From Adiantum capillus-veneris (lineage: Eukaryota > Streptophyta > Polypodiopsida > Polypodiales > Pteridaceae): 64,000 nucleotides of DNA. The stretch covers positions 102,194,087 to 102,258,086 of the forward strand of contig CM043964.1 in assembly GCA_014529385.2 (NCBI GenBank), written 5' to 3'. Below the pieces are notes generated by a model. That model was not told the DNA's origin and made no database searches. It saw only the letters and a list, made by a program, of their open reading frames with translations. Within the stretch, counting starts at the first letter, position 1; each line of letters opens with the position of its first letter. This document shows, in pieces, positions 1 to 11,800 of this stretch. Both the position numbers and the translations under genes were made by a program.

Positions 1-1934
1 AAAGTGTGCCTTAGCTTAGCCTTGAGCCGATAAAAAAACCAAACCAACTGGCTGAAGAGAGGGTGAGAATGTTTCCACTTCTACCTTGTGTGAACTTGAC
101 ATGGTAGGGGAGAGAGGGAGGAGCCAAACACCTCCCACCTTAATTCCCAAATCTTTCATTTTTAATGACAAACGCTAGCAAACTCTCTCTTCCTTCTCGA
201 TCCTCTCAAAAGTTGGTGGAATTGTTGACAGAGAGCCCTTGTAGCGGCAATGGACAATTTGCTATTGTGAAACAAGATTTTATCCACTCTCATGTACTGA
301 AACTTACATTTTCTCTTTGAAGTGATGAAGCATTGTGGCCCTTTCTTGTGCCCAACCCTCTGACTCTCTCTCTACTCCCTATCTCTAGAGATATACGCCA
401 ATTCCATAGAATGTTACAGAGAGATTCCTTTGCATGCATCAAGTGAAGCAGATTACATTGAGTGAGATTAGTGAAAGCTTTAGTAGACCCCCGCCCCACC
501 CCCAATATTCAACCTACCATCATCAGAACATAGTGTTGCACAAGATGTTAAAATAGCTAATGAAGTTAAGATCGATAGAGTGTTGTCATGGCCCCATAAG
601 TGACAAAGTGTGGTGCTAAGATGTAAGTTGGTTGAGGCCTAATGTAAAGGTTTTGAAGGTGGGACTTGAGGGTAATGAAGGAGTCAATCATCGACATGTG
701 GGACATCAATCCTACTAACCCACACTACGCTACCCATGCTCTAGTATATGGAAAAATAATAACCCAAACATATGGGCGACATCACCGTCACATTAAATAG
801 GTCATATAGCAAACATTCTTAGATGTCACATTCCATGGAGTCAAGAATATTTTATTGCACCATGCTCAAAGGCATTAAACCAACATTGTGGCCTAGTGTT
901 ATGTGACTTGACCATGTTAGCAGCTCCTACTAATGCCTTTCCATTGGTTTGAATTGCAAAAGAGTGCCTTTTGTCATCCTCATCTTGCAATTTGCAATAA
1001 GATAGCTGTTAAGAATGCTTTCCAAGAATGTAGAACCCATAAATGGATATTGTCCCTCAACACACGACCATGGCACACATGCTTTCTTTCAAACAAAGGT
1101 GTCAATTTTTCCACATGGATGTTTTGCCTCAGAACTACGGAGAATGTGTATACTTGGAAAGATCCTACTCACCCTTCAAGAACATGTCTCTCCCCCCTAA
1201 ATCTAGGGAAAACTAAAAGTAGGATTAGAAAACCAAAATACATCCTTGCCACCATGAATTTATGTTTAGTTATCTCGCTCACTTTTTGGTTTGCTCGGAA
1301 GTTTTTGCTCGGTGTTCGGTAAGACTCAATATGTATTACGGGTGTCGTCGAACATATCAGTTGTTATCCATGTCCTACTTAAAATTATATGAACTTAACT
1401 ACCATCCAGAAAGGTTTATTTATGTGTGGATTTTGTAAGTATCAGAAGGCCATCACCCCCTCTGATTCAAAAGTAGGTTTTTAAAAAATTGTAGTTCATT
1501 TATACCTATTTTTAAGTTAATCATATAAATTAGCTTTCCTTAAAAAATGTTTTGAAAATTTGTATTATGTACCTAGAAGATCTAGTTTTTCAGGCCATAA
1601 ACTTGTCCTATTTATCTTGCACAAGCATTAATATTGATAGCATGTAGTGATTGAGTTATACCCATGAATTAGAAGCTAAAACAAGCTATCATTCAATGAC
1701 CAATGTAAAGCTGCATATAAGTATGCTCATTTGTCAGTAAGTCCATAATCATGTAGGGTCAAAATTTCAAACTAGAACTATAAGAAGTTATGATCCAACA
1801 CCAAGGATAAAGTCGACTTACAATATTTCAACTTTTCTTACTTTTCTAAGCATCATCTTAGGGGTTTAGGGATTTTATCATAAGATCAAGCTGAACTAGT
1901 ATACCATAAATGCCCTATATCTACGAAAATACCA
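1..1934. other. Non-coding stretch, nothing recognised
   Basis: No ORF here has a recognisable motif. The longest (933-1322, plus strand, 129 codons) has no domain, no repeat structure and an unremarkable composition, and I read it as chance. The sequence is AT-rich and ends at the 5-bp target duplication of the copia A insertion. Confidence 0.5.
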
Positions 1935-1939
1935 GATTC
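1935..1939. repeat. Left target-site duplication (GATTC) of copia A
   Basis: GATTC lies directly outside the left LTR and is repeated exactly at 7024-7028 outside the right LTR. Five base pairs is the usual copia duplication length. Confidence 0.88.
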
Positions 1940-2157
1940 CGTTGGAATTAGGGTTGCAGGAAAACACACACAACTTAGAGAAGATGAAGGAATCTCAAGG
2001 CACACAACATAGAGTGTTTTACTTAGAAAGATAGATAGCCCTAGAATGACAGGCGTATATACAATGCACGGGGGAAAAGCCCTCCTAAAGAGGGGAAAAA
2101 TGCCCCAGTGGTCCTAAGTGTTTTTACACACATCACTACCACATGTATATGGTAACA
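1940..2157 (-). repeat. Copia A 3' LTR (left on the plus strand)
   Basis: This 218-bp LTR pairs with 6796-7023. On the minus strand it begins TGTTACC and ends CCAACG, where the other LTR ends CCAACA. It lacks an 11-base segment that the right LTR carries in the middle. The body-side edge is fixed by the adjoining polypurine tract, the outer edge by the GATTC duplication. Confidence 0.92.
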
Positions 2158-2168
2158 AATCCCCCCTA
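2158..2168 (-). other. Copia A polypurine tract
   Basis: On the minus strand this reads TAGGGGGGATT directly before the LTR start TGTTACC. It is the expected plus-strand primer site for reverse transcription. Confidence 0.75.
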
Positions 2169-2233
2169 GAGTGATGTGGTGAACAAGAGCTACCACATAG
2201 AGTAAAGGGAAGAGCCATGCCATGAGGACATGA

Positions 2234-2965
2234 TCAGTCCACAAAGGGGAGTAAGCCCAAAGCTTTGCGGAAAGCTTCAAATTTCTCACGAGACAATGCC
2301 TTTGTGAAAAGATCTGCAAGGTTGTCATGTGTTGGCACTTAAGCCAAGCTGATCTCTCTTATTGAGAGCCTCTCCCTAGCGTAGTGGTGATGCACCTCAA
2401 TGTGCTTTGTGCGAGCATGAAAAACTGGGCTCCTTGCAACTGCCAATGCACTCTGACTGTCAGTGTAGATAGTATTGGCAGTGACATGTCCAACACCCAA
2501 ATCATCCATAAGGCATATGAGCCATACACAATCAACCGTAGTTGTGAAGACTGCCATGTACTCAGCCTCACAACTAGAAGTAGCCACAATAGGTTGCTCC
2601 TTGCTCAACCATGATATGCATGAGCTGCCAAGCATGAAACAAAAACCACTTGTGGACACTCGTGTGTCAAAACAACCAGCCCAACCTGAGTCCGAAAAAG
2701 CATGTAAGTCTGGAGACAATGATCCCCCCTTGGGATAAAACAAGCCAAGATGTAAAGTGCCACTCAAGGAGTGAAAAATCCTCTTGACAGCCTGCCAATG
2801 CTTAGACCCTGGGCTATGCATAAATCTGCTGACCTGTGAGATTGCAAACTGAATATCCGGCCTCGTATTGCATATATAAATGAGGCATCTAGCAGCAATT
2901 TGGTAAAGAGTGACATCTGCAGAATCACCAGCATCATGAAGACTCAATTTCAAATCTGTTTCCAT
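2234..2965 (-). pseudogene. Copia A RNase H and 3' end of pol
   Basis: This is the RNase H segment of the copia polyprotein, which degrades the RNA strand during reverse transcription. The frame at 2339-2965 (208 codons) shows the copia connection and RNase H signatures: a TRPDIQFA block, HWQAVKRI, SGWAGC (first catalytic Asp region), SSCEAEYMA (catalytic Glu), TDSQSAL (Asp) and RTKHIEVHHHY. The terminal piece continues in another frame after a stop near 2341, reading DNLADLFTKAL and ending at the stop at 2234-2236. The frame change and stop make it non-functional. The YTD in the third motif is preserved. Confidence 0.88.
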
Positions 2966-3004
2966 GGGAGTGGCAATAGGTTTGCAATTTTCAAGTCTAA
3001 ACTT

Positions 3005-4138
3005 TCATAACAATGTCTCTATGTAGCTTTTCTGACACAAGGCAATACTACCATCACATTGCTTAAACTGTATACCCAAGTAATGATGCAACAACCCCAA
3101 ATCTTTCATCTTGAAAGTACCATTCAAATCAGTCTTAAATTCAACAATATGTCTCTCATTTGGTCCAATGATTAGCAAATCATCTACATAAAGAACCATA
3201 ATAAGAAGTACATCACCCTCACACTTTACATACAATGCGCTATTACAAAAGCCTCGTTTGACCAAATGAGTGTCCGCCTTCTCATACCAAGCACAAGGAG
3301 ATTTCTTCAACCCATACAAAGCTTTGTTACATTCCCACACCTTATCCTCTTGTCCTTTCTTGACAAAACCGCGAGGTTGCGTTACATAAACTTCCTAAAA
3401 TTTGTAACCATTCAAGAAAGTAGTAACAATGTCTGATTGATGTACATCCCAACCAAAATGAGCTACCAATGCACATAGAAAATGCCTAGTAGTCATATGA
3501 CAAGTGGGAACAAGTCAAGCCTTATAGCGATCAATCTCACCATCCGGCTTGCGTTTCAACTTGTAAACCCACTTCATACCAATAGCCTTTTTGTCAGGAG
3601 GCAAATCACATAAAGTCCGTGTGTCATTTTCTATAAGTGCATCATATTCTGATTGCATGGCAGCCATCCAAGTTTTTGAATTCTGTGCTTCATTAAAAGA
3701 CAGAGGTTCCTCAACATCATGTAAGCTAGACTCAGCCAAAGCATAACAATCTGATGCATAAGATACATCGCAAGAAATTGAATGAGTACGACTAGACAAA
3801 TGTGCATCCAATTTACTGTCACGCAAAGTATGCACCAACCATTTAGGCATACCTCTAGCCTGCTCATTCTCAACCCTTTCTTCATCGAATACATCATGTA
3901 CATCTGCATCAGTAATAGGTTGATTTGTAACATTTTCAAAAACCCCCATAGGTTGTACATTTGCCTCATTGGAATTTACATTTGTACTTCCACCACTGAA
4001 AAGAGGCAACAAAGTGTCATAAATGTCTTGTGAGCTTACATTACTGTCTCTAGTACATGACAACAAGGGCTGAACAGAATCTTCCACAAACACAACATCT
4101 CGTGAAACCAAAATACACTTTGTTTGTGGATGATTCAA
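3005..4138 (-). pseudogene. Copia A reverse transcriptase
   Basis: This is the copia RT (RVT_2 type), which copies element RNA into DNA. The N-terminal part (3515-4138) contains the linker after integrase and the fingers motif with KWVYKLKRKPDGEIDRYKA. The C-terminal part (3005-3340) has the palm, with NKALYGLKKSPCAWY and an intact catalytic YVDD at 3179-3190, then KMKDLG and HYLGIQ. Between the two, about 3345-3510, the reading frame continues with the HQSDIVTTFLNG motif. Roughly 30 residues of the fingers (the usual ARLVA...GVDF...P block) are missing after RYKA, an internal deletion. Stops at the junctions confirm that it is dead. Confidence 0.88.
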
Positions 4139-4308
4139 CCTGTAACCTTTGCTTTCAGGACTATAACCAACAAAATATGTTTGACAGCCTTATCATCCAA
4201 TTTTTTGCGATGTGTTTGTGGCACCAAAGCATATTCCAAGCAGCCAAAGACATGCATGTGCTCAATAGAAATCTTTCTATCATGCCATGCTTTGTATGGA
4301 GTAATAGA

Positions 4309-5217
4309 CTACAAAGCTTTCGTAGGACACCTGTTTAGTACATAAGTGGCACACATGATGGCTTCAAGCCAAAAAGAATGCGGCAAAGCTTGACTTTTGA
4401 CCATACATCGTGCCATTTCCATAAGTGACCTATTTTTCCTCTCAGCAACACCATTTTGCTGAGGCGTATAAGGCACTGTACATTGTTGTTTTATCCCACA
4501 ACTAGCTAGAAATGCATTAAATTCATGAGAAATATACTCCCCCCCTCGATCGGAACGGAGGGTGCCCATAGTACATTCAAGACATTTTCAACCATATCCA
4601 GAAATTGTTTGAAGCACATAAATACTTTGGACTTTTATTTAAGCAGAAATACCCATGCATGCCTAGATTAATCATCAATGAAAGTCACAAAATAAAGGTA
4701 ATTGCCCAAGGATGGAGTTTGCATGGACCCACAAACATCACTATGCACAAACTGCAACCTGCATGTGGCCCTAATTGAATCATCCTTTGGAAACTTTGAA
4801 TGCTGCATCTTATCCAAAATATAGCCTTCACAAACATGTTTGACAGGTGCTTCAAGAGGCGGCAAAGAAGCAACCATATCAAATTTTTGCAAATGCAGCA
4901 AACCGGCAAAATTTAGATGACCAAAACGTGCATGCTGAAGTTTTGCATCTGAAATAGCCTTTGAATCCACAACTGCATTTGCAAAATTTTCCCATGTCAT
5001 ATAAAGTGAGCTTATACAACCCACGGCATAAAATGCCAGATGCAATAATTTCATAACCAAAACTGAGATTATGTACTGTACATCTGTCATCCACAAATTT
5101 GACTACAAGACCAAGTCTAGCAAGTGCATTAAACGCAGACAAAAGATTTTTCTTGATCCCAGGTACATAAAGTGCATCAACAAGTATCAAAGAACTACCA
5201 TTTGTAGCAGCAAGCAC
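4309..5217 (-). pseudogene. Copia A integrase with gag-pre-integrase zinc region
   Basis: Integrase inserts the element cDNA into the host chromosome. The frame 4668-5096 contains the pre-integrase region (ARFGHLNFAGLLHLQ, then a degenerate zinc-binding stretch) and the start of the catalytic core with QFVHSDVCGSM, which carries the first catalytic Asp. The frame 4309-4569 holds the second Asp (LRSDRGGEY) and the Glu in NGVAERKNRS, followed by the conserved SFWLEA helix. The core is split by stops between 4570 and 4667. The overlapping frame 4879-5217 carries the protease-to-integrase linker, with the ALYVPGIKKNLLS motif. Confidence 0.87.
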
Positions 5218-5633
5218 AATCTTTCCAATTTTGTAAACCTTATAAGAGGCATTGTTGGCACAAGTAACTGAATTCCCATGAGGGATAGACTCAAGAGAGG
5301 TAATGAGGTAATGTGCTTTGTTACACCACTGTCAAAATACCACACATGCGAATCTGTAGAAACTGACATGTGTGCATCATGGACATAAGGATTATAGGTA
5401 CACTCAACACTAAAAGCCCATTCTGCATCAACAACAACATCATAGTCTCCTTTCACAGAAGACTCAACAATAGCTGCATTTTTAGTGGAACCAACATGTG
5501 TAGTGGAATCACCCTCTTTCTTCTTAGCCTCTTTGGCCTTCAACTTAGGACACTGCTTGATCAAGTGATCATTAGCTTTACAATAATGGCAATGCACCTT
5601 CTTTTTGCCCTTATCACTAGAATTTCCAGACAA
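5187..5633 (-). pseudogene. Copia A CCHC knuckle and aspartic protease
   Basis: A 148-codon segment with a gag nucleocapsid knuckle of the exact form CX2CX4HX4C (CHYCKANDHLIKQC, 5550-5591), which binds element RNA, followed by the copia protease active site in WYFDSGVTKHIT. The protease flap region after DSG is shifted into another frame, so the enzyme would be truncated. The lysine-rich stretch between the two is normal for this junction. Confidence 0.85.
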
Positions 5634-6426
5634 ATTGTTTCCAGCAGAAGCATTAGGAACATGTGATTTTCCACTCGTAGAAGAACCATAAGAAGTGGCT
5701 GCATTGTTGCTACCACCCTTTCTTTGAGAAGCAATAAAAGCCTATTCAACTGCCACTGTCTAGTCCTGTTCTTTCTAGAAAGTGACTCTTGCAACATCAA
5801 TGTGCATAATGCATCAAACTTGACAACTTCACGATTTCCTTGGGTCATAAGTCTCCAAGTACTAGCAAAAGTCTGGTAAGAGTCTGGCAAGGCATCAAGA
5901 ACAATCTGCACAAGGGAAATGACTTCACTTACAGAAATAAGTTGCTCATTGATATCCTTGACACCATCAAGGAAAGTGTCCATATCACCTTCCTCATGCA
6001 TAATCTTGGACTCCAGCTCTTTACACAGCAATGCAATTTTTGCCTCATTGCAGCTTGCATAAAGACCAGCCAGAATCTCCCAAGCCTATTTGACAGATTT
6101 TGTTGAGCGAATGTGGGGAGTAATAGTGTGCTTCACAGACAACACAATCAATGCATTAGCGTGCGCATCTTTTACATCTCAACAAGCTTGCTCAGTTGTA
6201 GGCAAAACAACTCTAACAGTAGCAACCCTTGCAGCAAGACCTGCAACATCCTCAACATCGTTTGTATCCTCAAAACCAGGACGTACATCAATGCCCTACA
6301 CAATGTTCCAAACACCCTTTGACACAAGAACATGTTGCATCATATAAGCCCACATAGGGTAATGTCCCCATCCAATATGTCCTCAGCAGCAAACATCTTG
6401 AACACATCTGTGTTGTTGTCAGCCAT
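5561..6426 (-). pseudogene. Copia A gag (UBN2-type capsid)
   Basis: Gag forms the virus-like particle in which reverse transcription occurs. The likely initiator is at 6426 (MADNNTDVFKMF), 356 bp inside the right LTR edge. It is followed by decayed sequence and then the frame 5561-6031, with the conserved late gag pattern: MDTFLDGVKDINEQL, DALPDSYQTF and a final helix. Several stops lie between 6031 and 6426. The final part of this frame runs out of register over the CCHC region that starts at 5591. Confidence 0.82.
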
Positions 6427-6781
6427 GGTAAAGGTTGCACCTGATGTGAAAACTATCCGAAAAAAGAAGAAGGAGATCGGGAACAACATGTGCTATATAA
6501 CACAAACCGTAGAATAACGTAAGGACCTGTTATGCAAAAAACAGCAATGACAATTTTTTTGCACAAAATGACGAAATAGTTTGTGTAGTACTACTGCCTA
6601 TAGTGGAAACGGAGACCGAAATGAGCCCAAATCAGAAATTTGAGTAGACTCAACTCTTCAAGCTATCCCAAATTTTTTGTCGACCTGTGAATGTTTGCCC
6701 AAGCTCACTAAAATCGGAGAAAGTGAGCAGGCATGTGTGCTGGAGCAGCTGGCAACTAAGCCCGTGAGGACGCAAGCTGCT

Positions 6782-6793
6782 GATCTGATACCA
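6782..6793 (-). other. Copia A primer-binding site (initiator Met-tRNA)
   Basis: The minus strand reads TGGTATCAGATC, one mismatch from the canonical TGGTATCAGAGC complementary to the 3' end of plant initiator Met-tRNA. It starts two bases inside the 5' LTR edge (6796), as expected. Confidence 0.9.
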
Positions 6794-6795
6794 AT

Positions 6796-7023
6796 TGTTG
6801 GAACTAGGGTTGTAGGAAAACACACATAGCTTGGAGAAGACGAAGGAAGCTCAAGGCACACAATAGAGAGTGTTTTACTTAGTGTGCAATGAAAAGATAG
6901 ATAGCCCTAGAATGATGGGCGTATATACAACGCACGAGGGAAAAAACCTCCTAAAGAGGGGGAAAATGCCCCGGTGGTCCCAAGTGTGTTCACACACATC
7001 ACTACCACATGTATATGGTAATA
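6796..7023 (-). repeat. Copia A 5' LTR (right on the plus strand)
   Basis: This 228-bp partner of 1940-2157 is adjacent to the PBS and so is the promoter-bearing 5' LTR of the minus-strand element. It has an extra TGTGCAATGAA-like insertion relative to the left copy and many transitions. Confidence 0.92.
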
Positions 7024-7028
7024 GATTC
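7024..7028. repeat. Right target-site duplication (GATTC) of copia A
   Basis: Exact match to 1935-1939, directly abutting the right LTR end. Both copies are intact although the element body is heavily mutated. Confidence 0.88.
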
Positions 7029-7184
7029 AAAGACCACTATTTTTTAAAATCTGGATTTTTAATGATGTAGAGAAGTTCAAATTCAAGCAACAACAATAAG
7101 CCAATCAAAATTTTGATAATCATCCAAGATTTTGAATATGGTGCTCCACAGAAATACTCCAAAATAGTTTTCATAACAGACTAT

Positions 7185-8823
7185 CCGGTCTATTTTGCTA
7201 GTCGCAGATTCAGTCAGGCCGAACAAGGCTATACGACTACTGAAAGAGAAGCTCTCGGAATGGTTTTTAGCGCTACGAAATTCAGGCATTACCTGTTGGG
7301 AAAATTATTCCATTTATGTGGATCATCAAGCTCTTCTGTTTCCGATTAACAAAGTCATTATTCAAGGCAGGCTGATCAGATGGATGATGTTCCTTATGGA
7401 ATTTGAATTCAGAATTTTCCATAAGCCTGGCCAAAACCACTGTGGAGCTGACTTTCTTTCCAAAAGTTCGGAGGGATATTCAGAATCACCTCTAAGAGAT
7501 GAGTCAGTGGATGCTAAGTTATTTCAGTTAGAAGCAGAAGAATCAATGGATCCTGAATGGTATGATATTTATCAATTCCTTTCCCAAGGTGCCTTTCCAG
7601 AGGATTGGAAACAGAATCAGAAGAAAGCTCTGATCATAAAAAGCCTGAAATTTACCATCATCGGAGGAGTACTTTATCGACTAGGTGTGGATGGTATACT
7701 TCGACGATGTGTCCCTATGGAAGGAAGAATGCAAGTGATTTCAAAAGCGCATAATGGTGAGTTTGGTGGACACTTTTCCAATGAAGTAACCTACAAGAAG
7801 ATTCTGCAAGCAGGTTTGTGGTGGCAAACACTGATTGCTGATGCCAGAAGTTTTTGTAATACTTGTGACATATGCCAAAGAATGGGCCGACCAAATGCTG
7901 CAGATATGACTCCATTAATGCCAATACAGCCATTGGGAGTATTCATGAAATGGGGATTGGATTTTATGGGACCTTTTAAAAAGGTAACTCCCAGGAAGAA
8001 CAAGTACATAGTGATGGCTACTTGTTATGTTACCAAGTGGGTTGAAGCTAAGGCTCTTCCTGACAACACAACCAAGTCAACTGCAATGTTTCTGTTTGAG
8101 AATATTGTCTGCCGATATGGATGTCCAGTAGAGATTGTGACTGATCAAGGCACACATTTTATCAATGACACTATGGAAATCCTATTGGATATGCTTTCAG
8201 CCAAGCATCGGAAATCTACTCCTTACTATCCCAGATGCAATGGACAGGCTGAAAGTAGCAACAATACAATAAAGAATATTCTCACTAAGGTGGTGCAAAA
8301 GAAACCAGACCGATGGGATTTGAAACTTCAGACTGCTCTATGGGCTTATAGGACAGCTTATAAGGTAACTACTGGAATGACACCATTCAGAATGGTGTAT
8401 GGTACTGAAGCTGTGGTGCCTATGGAGTTTGTCATCCCCAGTCTGAGAGTGGCTATGCAATATGGATTAGACTTCAACCATAATCTTAAGAAAAGGTTGG
8501 ATGAACTGATGCAGTTAGATGAACTGAGGCAAAGAGCTATATTGGAACAAGGGATTGTTCAACAAAGAAGGAAGCACTGGCATGATCGTCGAATTAAAGT
8601 TCAATAATTCCAGAAAGGAGACTTAGTGCTTCTCTATCAGTCTAGATTGGGTCCAAAGAAGCCGAATTTGAAGATTGCCTGGGCAGGACCTTTTGAGGTC
8701 GATTGGGTCTTCTCCAATGGCACAGCCAGATTGAAAGATTTATCTGGACTGATGTTGCCGGGAGTATATAATGGAGCAAAGATCAAACTTTATTATTCAG
8801 AGACCAGAGAAAATGGGTTGGAA
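7185..8823 (+). pseudogene. Gypsy A RNase H (C-terminal part) and integrase
   Basis: RNase H: PVYFASRRFSQAEQGYTTTEREAL is readable in one frame to about 7300. A single-base shift then moves to the frame 7195-8607, which carries YVDHQAL, LMEFEF and HKPGQNHCGADFLS. Integrase: HHCC finger with H186, H193, C224 and C227 (numbering from 7195), then catalytic D256 (GLDFMGP), D317 (VTDQGTHF) and E353 (NGQAESS). The spacing of 60 and 35 residues is as expected for a retroviral-type integrase core. An in-frame TAA at 8605-8607 interrupts the C-terminal domain, which continues to KIKLYY near 8800. All three catalytic residues survive, so the mutations in this integrase are few. Confidence 0.93.
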
Positions 8824-11800
8824 CAAGGTACTAAGGAACTGGAGGTTGTTGATCCAGAGATAACGGAATCATACATTTTTGGTCTTTTCCATGTGCAACC
8901 AGTTCCAGCTTCAGAACCAGTTGCAGAAGAACCAGATCAGGCTGACCTGAGAACCAGTACCAGTATGGCCCAGCCAGAGTGGAAATCAGTTCAGAACCAG
9001 TATGGACACACTTTCCAATTTTTAAGTGGCCAATGGTCAAGTGGTATGCCAGTGGTAATTATTACAAGGATGGGTCACAGTCTTGTCCAATGCATGTTTG
9101 CCACGATAGCAACGGCGCACACAAGTCTAGGAGTGGCGACTGGTGGAGCTTTTATGGCGCGAACACGTATAACAGTCAGGAGAGTTAGCATTTTTTCTCA
9201 TAAATCTCCTGCTCGACGCTTTCCTCCTGTCAACCATTCGCCATCGCCGAGCTCCGAGGTTTCTTCACTACAGCCGCAAACTTCGACCTTTGACGAGACA
9301 GCTGACTGTCAGACAGTCTTACCAGCGACACCAGGAAACGGCTTTGACACAAGTAAGTCATTTTCTCCTTCGCCTGTTTCATCGTCATCGACCTCACAGT
9401 GTATGGGTAGAAGGAAACGCTCAGAAAAGATGTAGGAAACTCTCGAGGAAACCCAAGCTATAGTTGCTGAGGCAAAGGCAAGCCTTCCCGTTCTTCTATA
9501 CAGTAAAATCCAACGATATGTATTTATTGATCACACAATGACTCTGCTACAACTATGGGATCTTCGAGTTGTGCTGCAAGCGACAAGGATTGCTTTTGAT
9601 TCAGATATCATCAAGCAAGTTCTTGATTCCTTTAATGCTGAAAGTGGCAGCGCTATGGTAAATAGTAGGAAGGTGTCAGTGACACCAGAAGCCATTGCAT
9701 TTGCATTCCGGATGCCCAATGAGCCCAAACCTTCTGTGGCAACTGCGCAACAAATAAGTATCGCTCTGAAGGAGGATGAAATGGCTAGAAGGAAGCGCAA
9801 GGCAAGTGCTCAAGGAGTTCCAGTAGCAGGACTGGAAGCTTCCGCTGCTTACAGGTTTGTAGCCAAATCAGTAAGCCTTAAGAACAACCCAACATATGTG
9901 TCAGAAAAATTGTTTGCTATGCTGTTGGCCAAGATACTGGATCCACAAGTCCATATCAACCTTTGTCAAATACTCTCGCATAATGTACTCCAACAGACTG
10001 CCAAGCTGAAATCTCAAATTGTTTTCAAGGCATGGTATGTCTGGCAATTCCTGTATTGGGCTACTGCTGCAGATGCTAATGAGCAGGTAAAGCAGGCTTG
10101 GAGTGAGCAGCCCATTTCTGAACCAAAGAAAATTGAATTGTCCTCAGACGATGAGGAAACAGACAGTCAAACGATTTCCACTGACCTGAAAAGAAAAGCC
10201 ACTACAGAAGAAGCTGGTAGTTCAAAGAAGCCGAGAATTACACTGACAAAAAGCAGTGAGTTTTTGAAGCAAATAGAAAGCCAGGTTAAGGCAGTAAGCA
10301 CTGAGAAAGCTGAGATGAGTAAAACTGGGCAGCAATCTGCTCCAAAGACTATGCCTGATCAGCCAGTTGTCAAAAATACAGTTGCTACTGGATCTGGGAA
10401 AGATCATGTCAAGCCAGTCACTCTTGAGAAGATACCAGACCAGTCAGGGGACAAAGGCAAATTTCAACTGGACAAAGGGAAAGGTCCAGCGTTCTCAGAT
10501 TGGCCTGGAGGAGTTCCTACAGATACTGGTAACCCTCTGCAACTGGTAAAATAGGATAAGTTGCAGCGAATGCAGACTCAGAAATTGAGAGGGCATCTTA
10601 CGCTCAATAAAGCTGATTATGCAACTTTACCCTACGTGGCTCCAGTGGCAATATATGAACTTGTTGATTCTGATCCAACCACAGTCAAAGACAGATGTTC
10701 AGTACTGATACAGTCTTCTTGGAATACCATTGTCAGTTGTATGGGACAATTGGTGGAGGCTGTTGGATCAGAAGATGAAGCCAAAAAGCTTAAAGCTAAC
10801 TTGACAGAAGCACAGCATTAGATTGAAACACTCCAGAAAGCCCAGGAAGTGCAGAACATACAACACAGGGTACTGGAAGCTCAAACAGAAAGGACTCAGG
10901 AGTTGTTGAACAAAAAGTTAGCTAAGGCTGAGTCTGAAATTATGATCATCAAAAGTCAAAGGAATGAAGCATTGAGAGCTGCCGAGCGAGCTGAAACAAT
11001 GCTCAGGATGAAGCGGGTGGAATTCAAAAAGCTGTTATTGCACCATACAGCTCTGAAGCGTTCGCTGACTAACAGATACATCTACAATAGCTTGTCTGGA
11101 ATTTTAAACCCTTCAGGCAATGTTGTTTTCGACTTAGAAAATTTAAAGTCCTTGATGGAAAGTATGCAGAGCGATTTGTAGGACAAGGTGGGTGAGTTCA
11201 ATAATGCTCTGATGAACCAAGCTATAATGGATTATATTGAGCAACAGACTTCCCTGGATGAGGATGAAGAAGATCAAGAAGATGAAGCTGATCAGGAGGA
11301 GGATGATCAAGAAACTGGGCATACGAAGGACGATGATGATGCCCCACCACCATCTCCACCTCCAGGACCGGGTACTGGTGGGACAGGGCCAGATGAAAGA
11401 GGCCAGTCATAGCCAAACCAGCCAGATCAGAATGAGGGTCAGCAGGAAGGACAGGATAAAGAGCACCAATTGGGTAATCAGCAGACTGAAGAGCAGCAGC
11501 CCAGTAACACTGGGAATCAACCAACTGATCGGTCCCATCACAGCAGAGGGGCTAAAGGGAAAATGAAAGTTCAGGATGAGGGACCAGTGGCTGATCATCA
11601 GCATTCACTGCAGCTCATTACTATGAATAAGCAACTGAGACATCAAAATGCCTCCATCACCAGACAGTATCTGGAGGATGATGCTCTCTGGACTGACTTG
11701 GAAAGATTTCAAAGACTATATGTGGGAGCCAGGGAAATGGTAGAACATTGGAAATCAGCTGCTTTCCATGATAAAGAAGCTTGTAGACTACCTGCGCATC

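Larger units (their letters stand above)
1940..7023 (-). mobile_element. Copia A: complete, decayed Ty1/copia retrotransposon
   Basis: A full-length minus-strand element. Two LTRs in direct orientation (1940-2157 and 6796-7023) flank a body holding, in minus-strand order, gag, CCHC knuckle, protease, integrase, RT and RNase H. That integrase-before-RT order is diagnostic of copia. GATTC occurs immediately outside both ends (1935-1939 and 7024-7028), a perfect 5-bp target-site duplication. A Met-tRNA PBS adjoins the right LTR and a polypurine tract adjoins the left. The LTRs differ at roughly 10% of positions, with an 11-base insertion in the right one. All coding parts carry stops or frameshifts, so this is an old, dead copy. 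Confidence 0.95.

Noticed and set aside
933-1322. 129-codon plus-strand ORF
   Set aside because: No domain, no codon or compositional sign of selection, no supporting neighbours; consistent with chance in AT-rich DNA.
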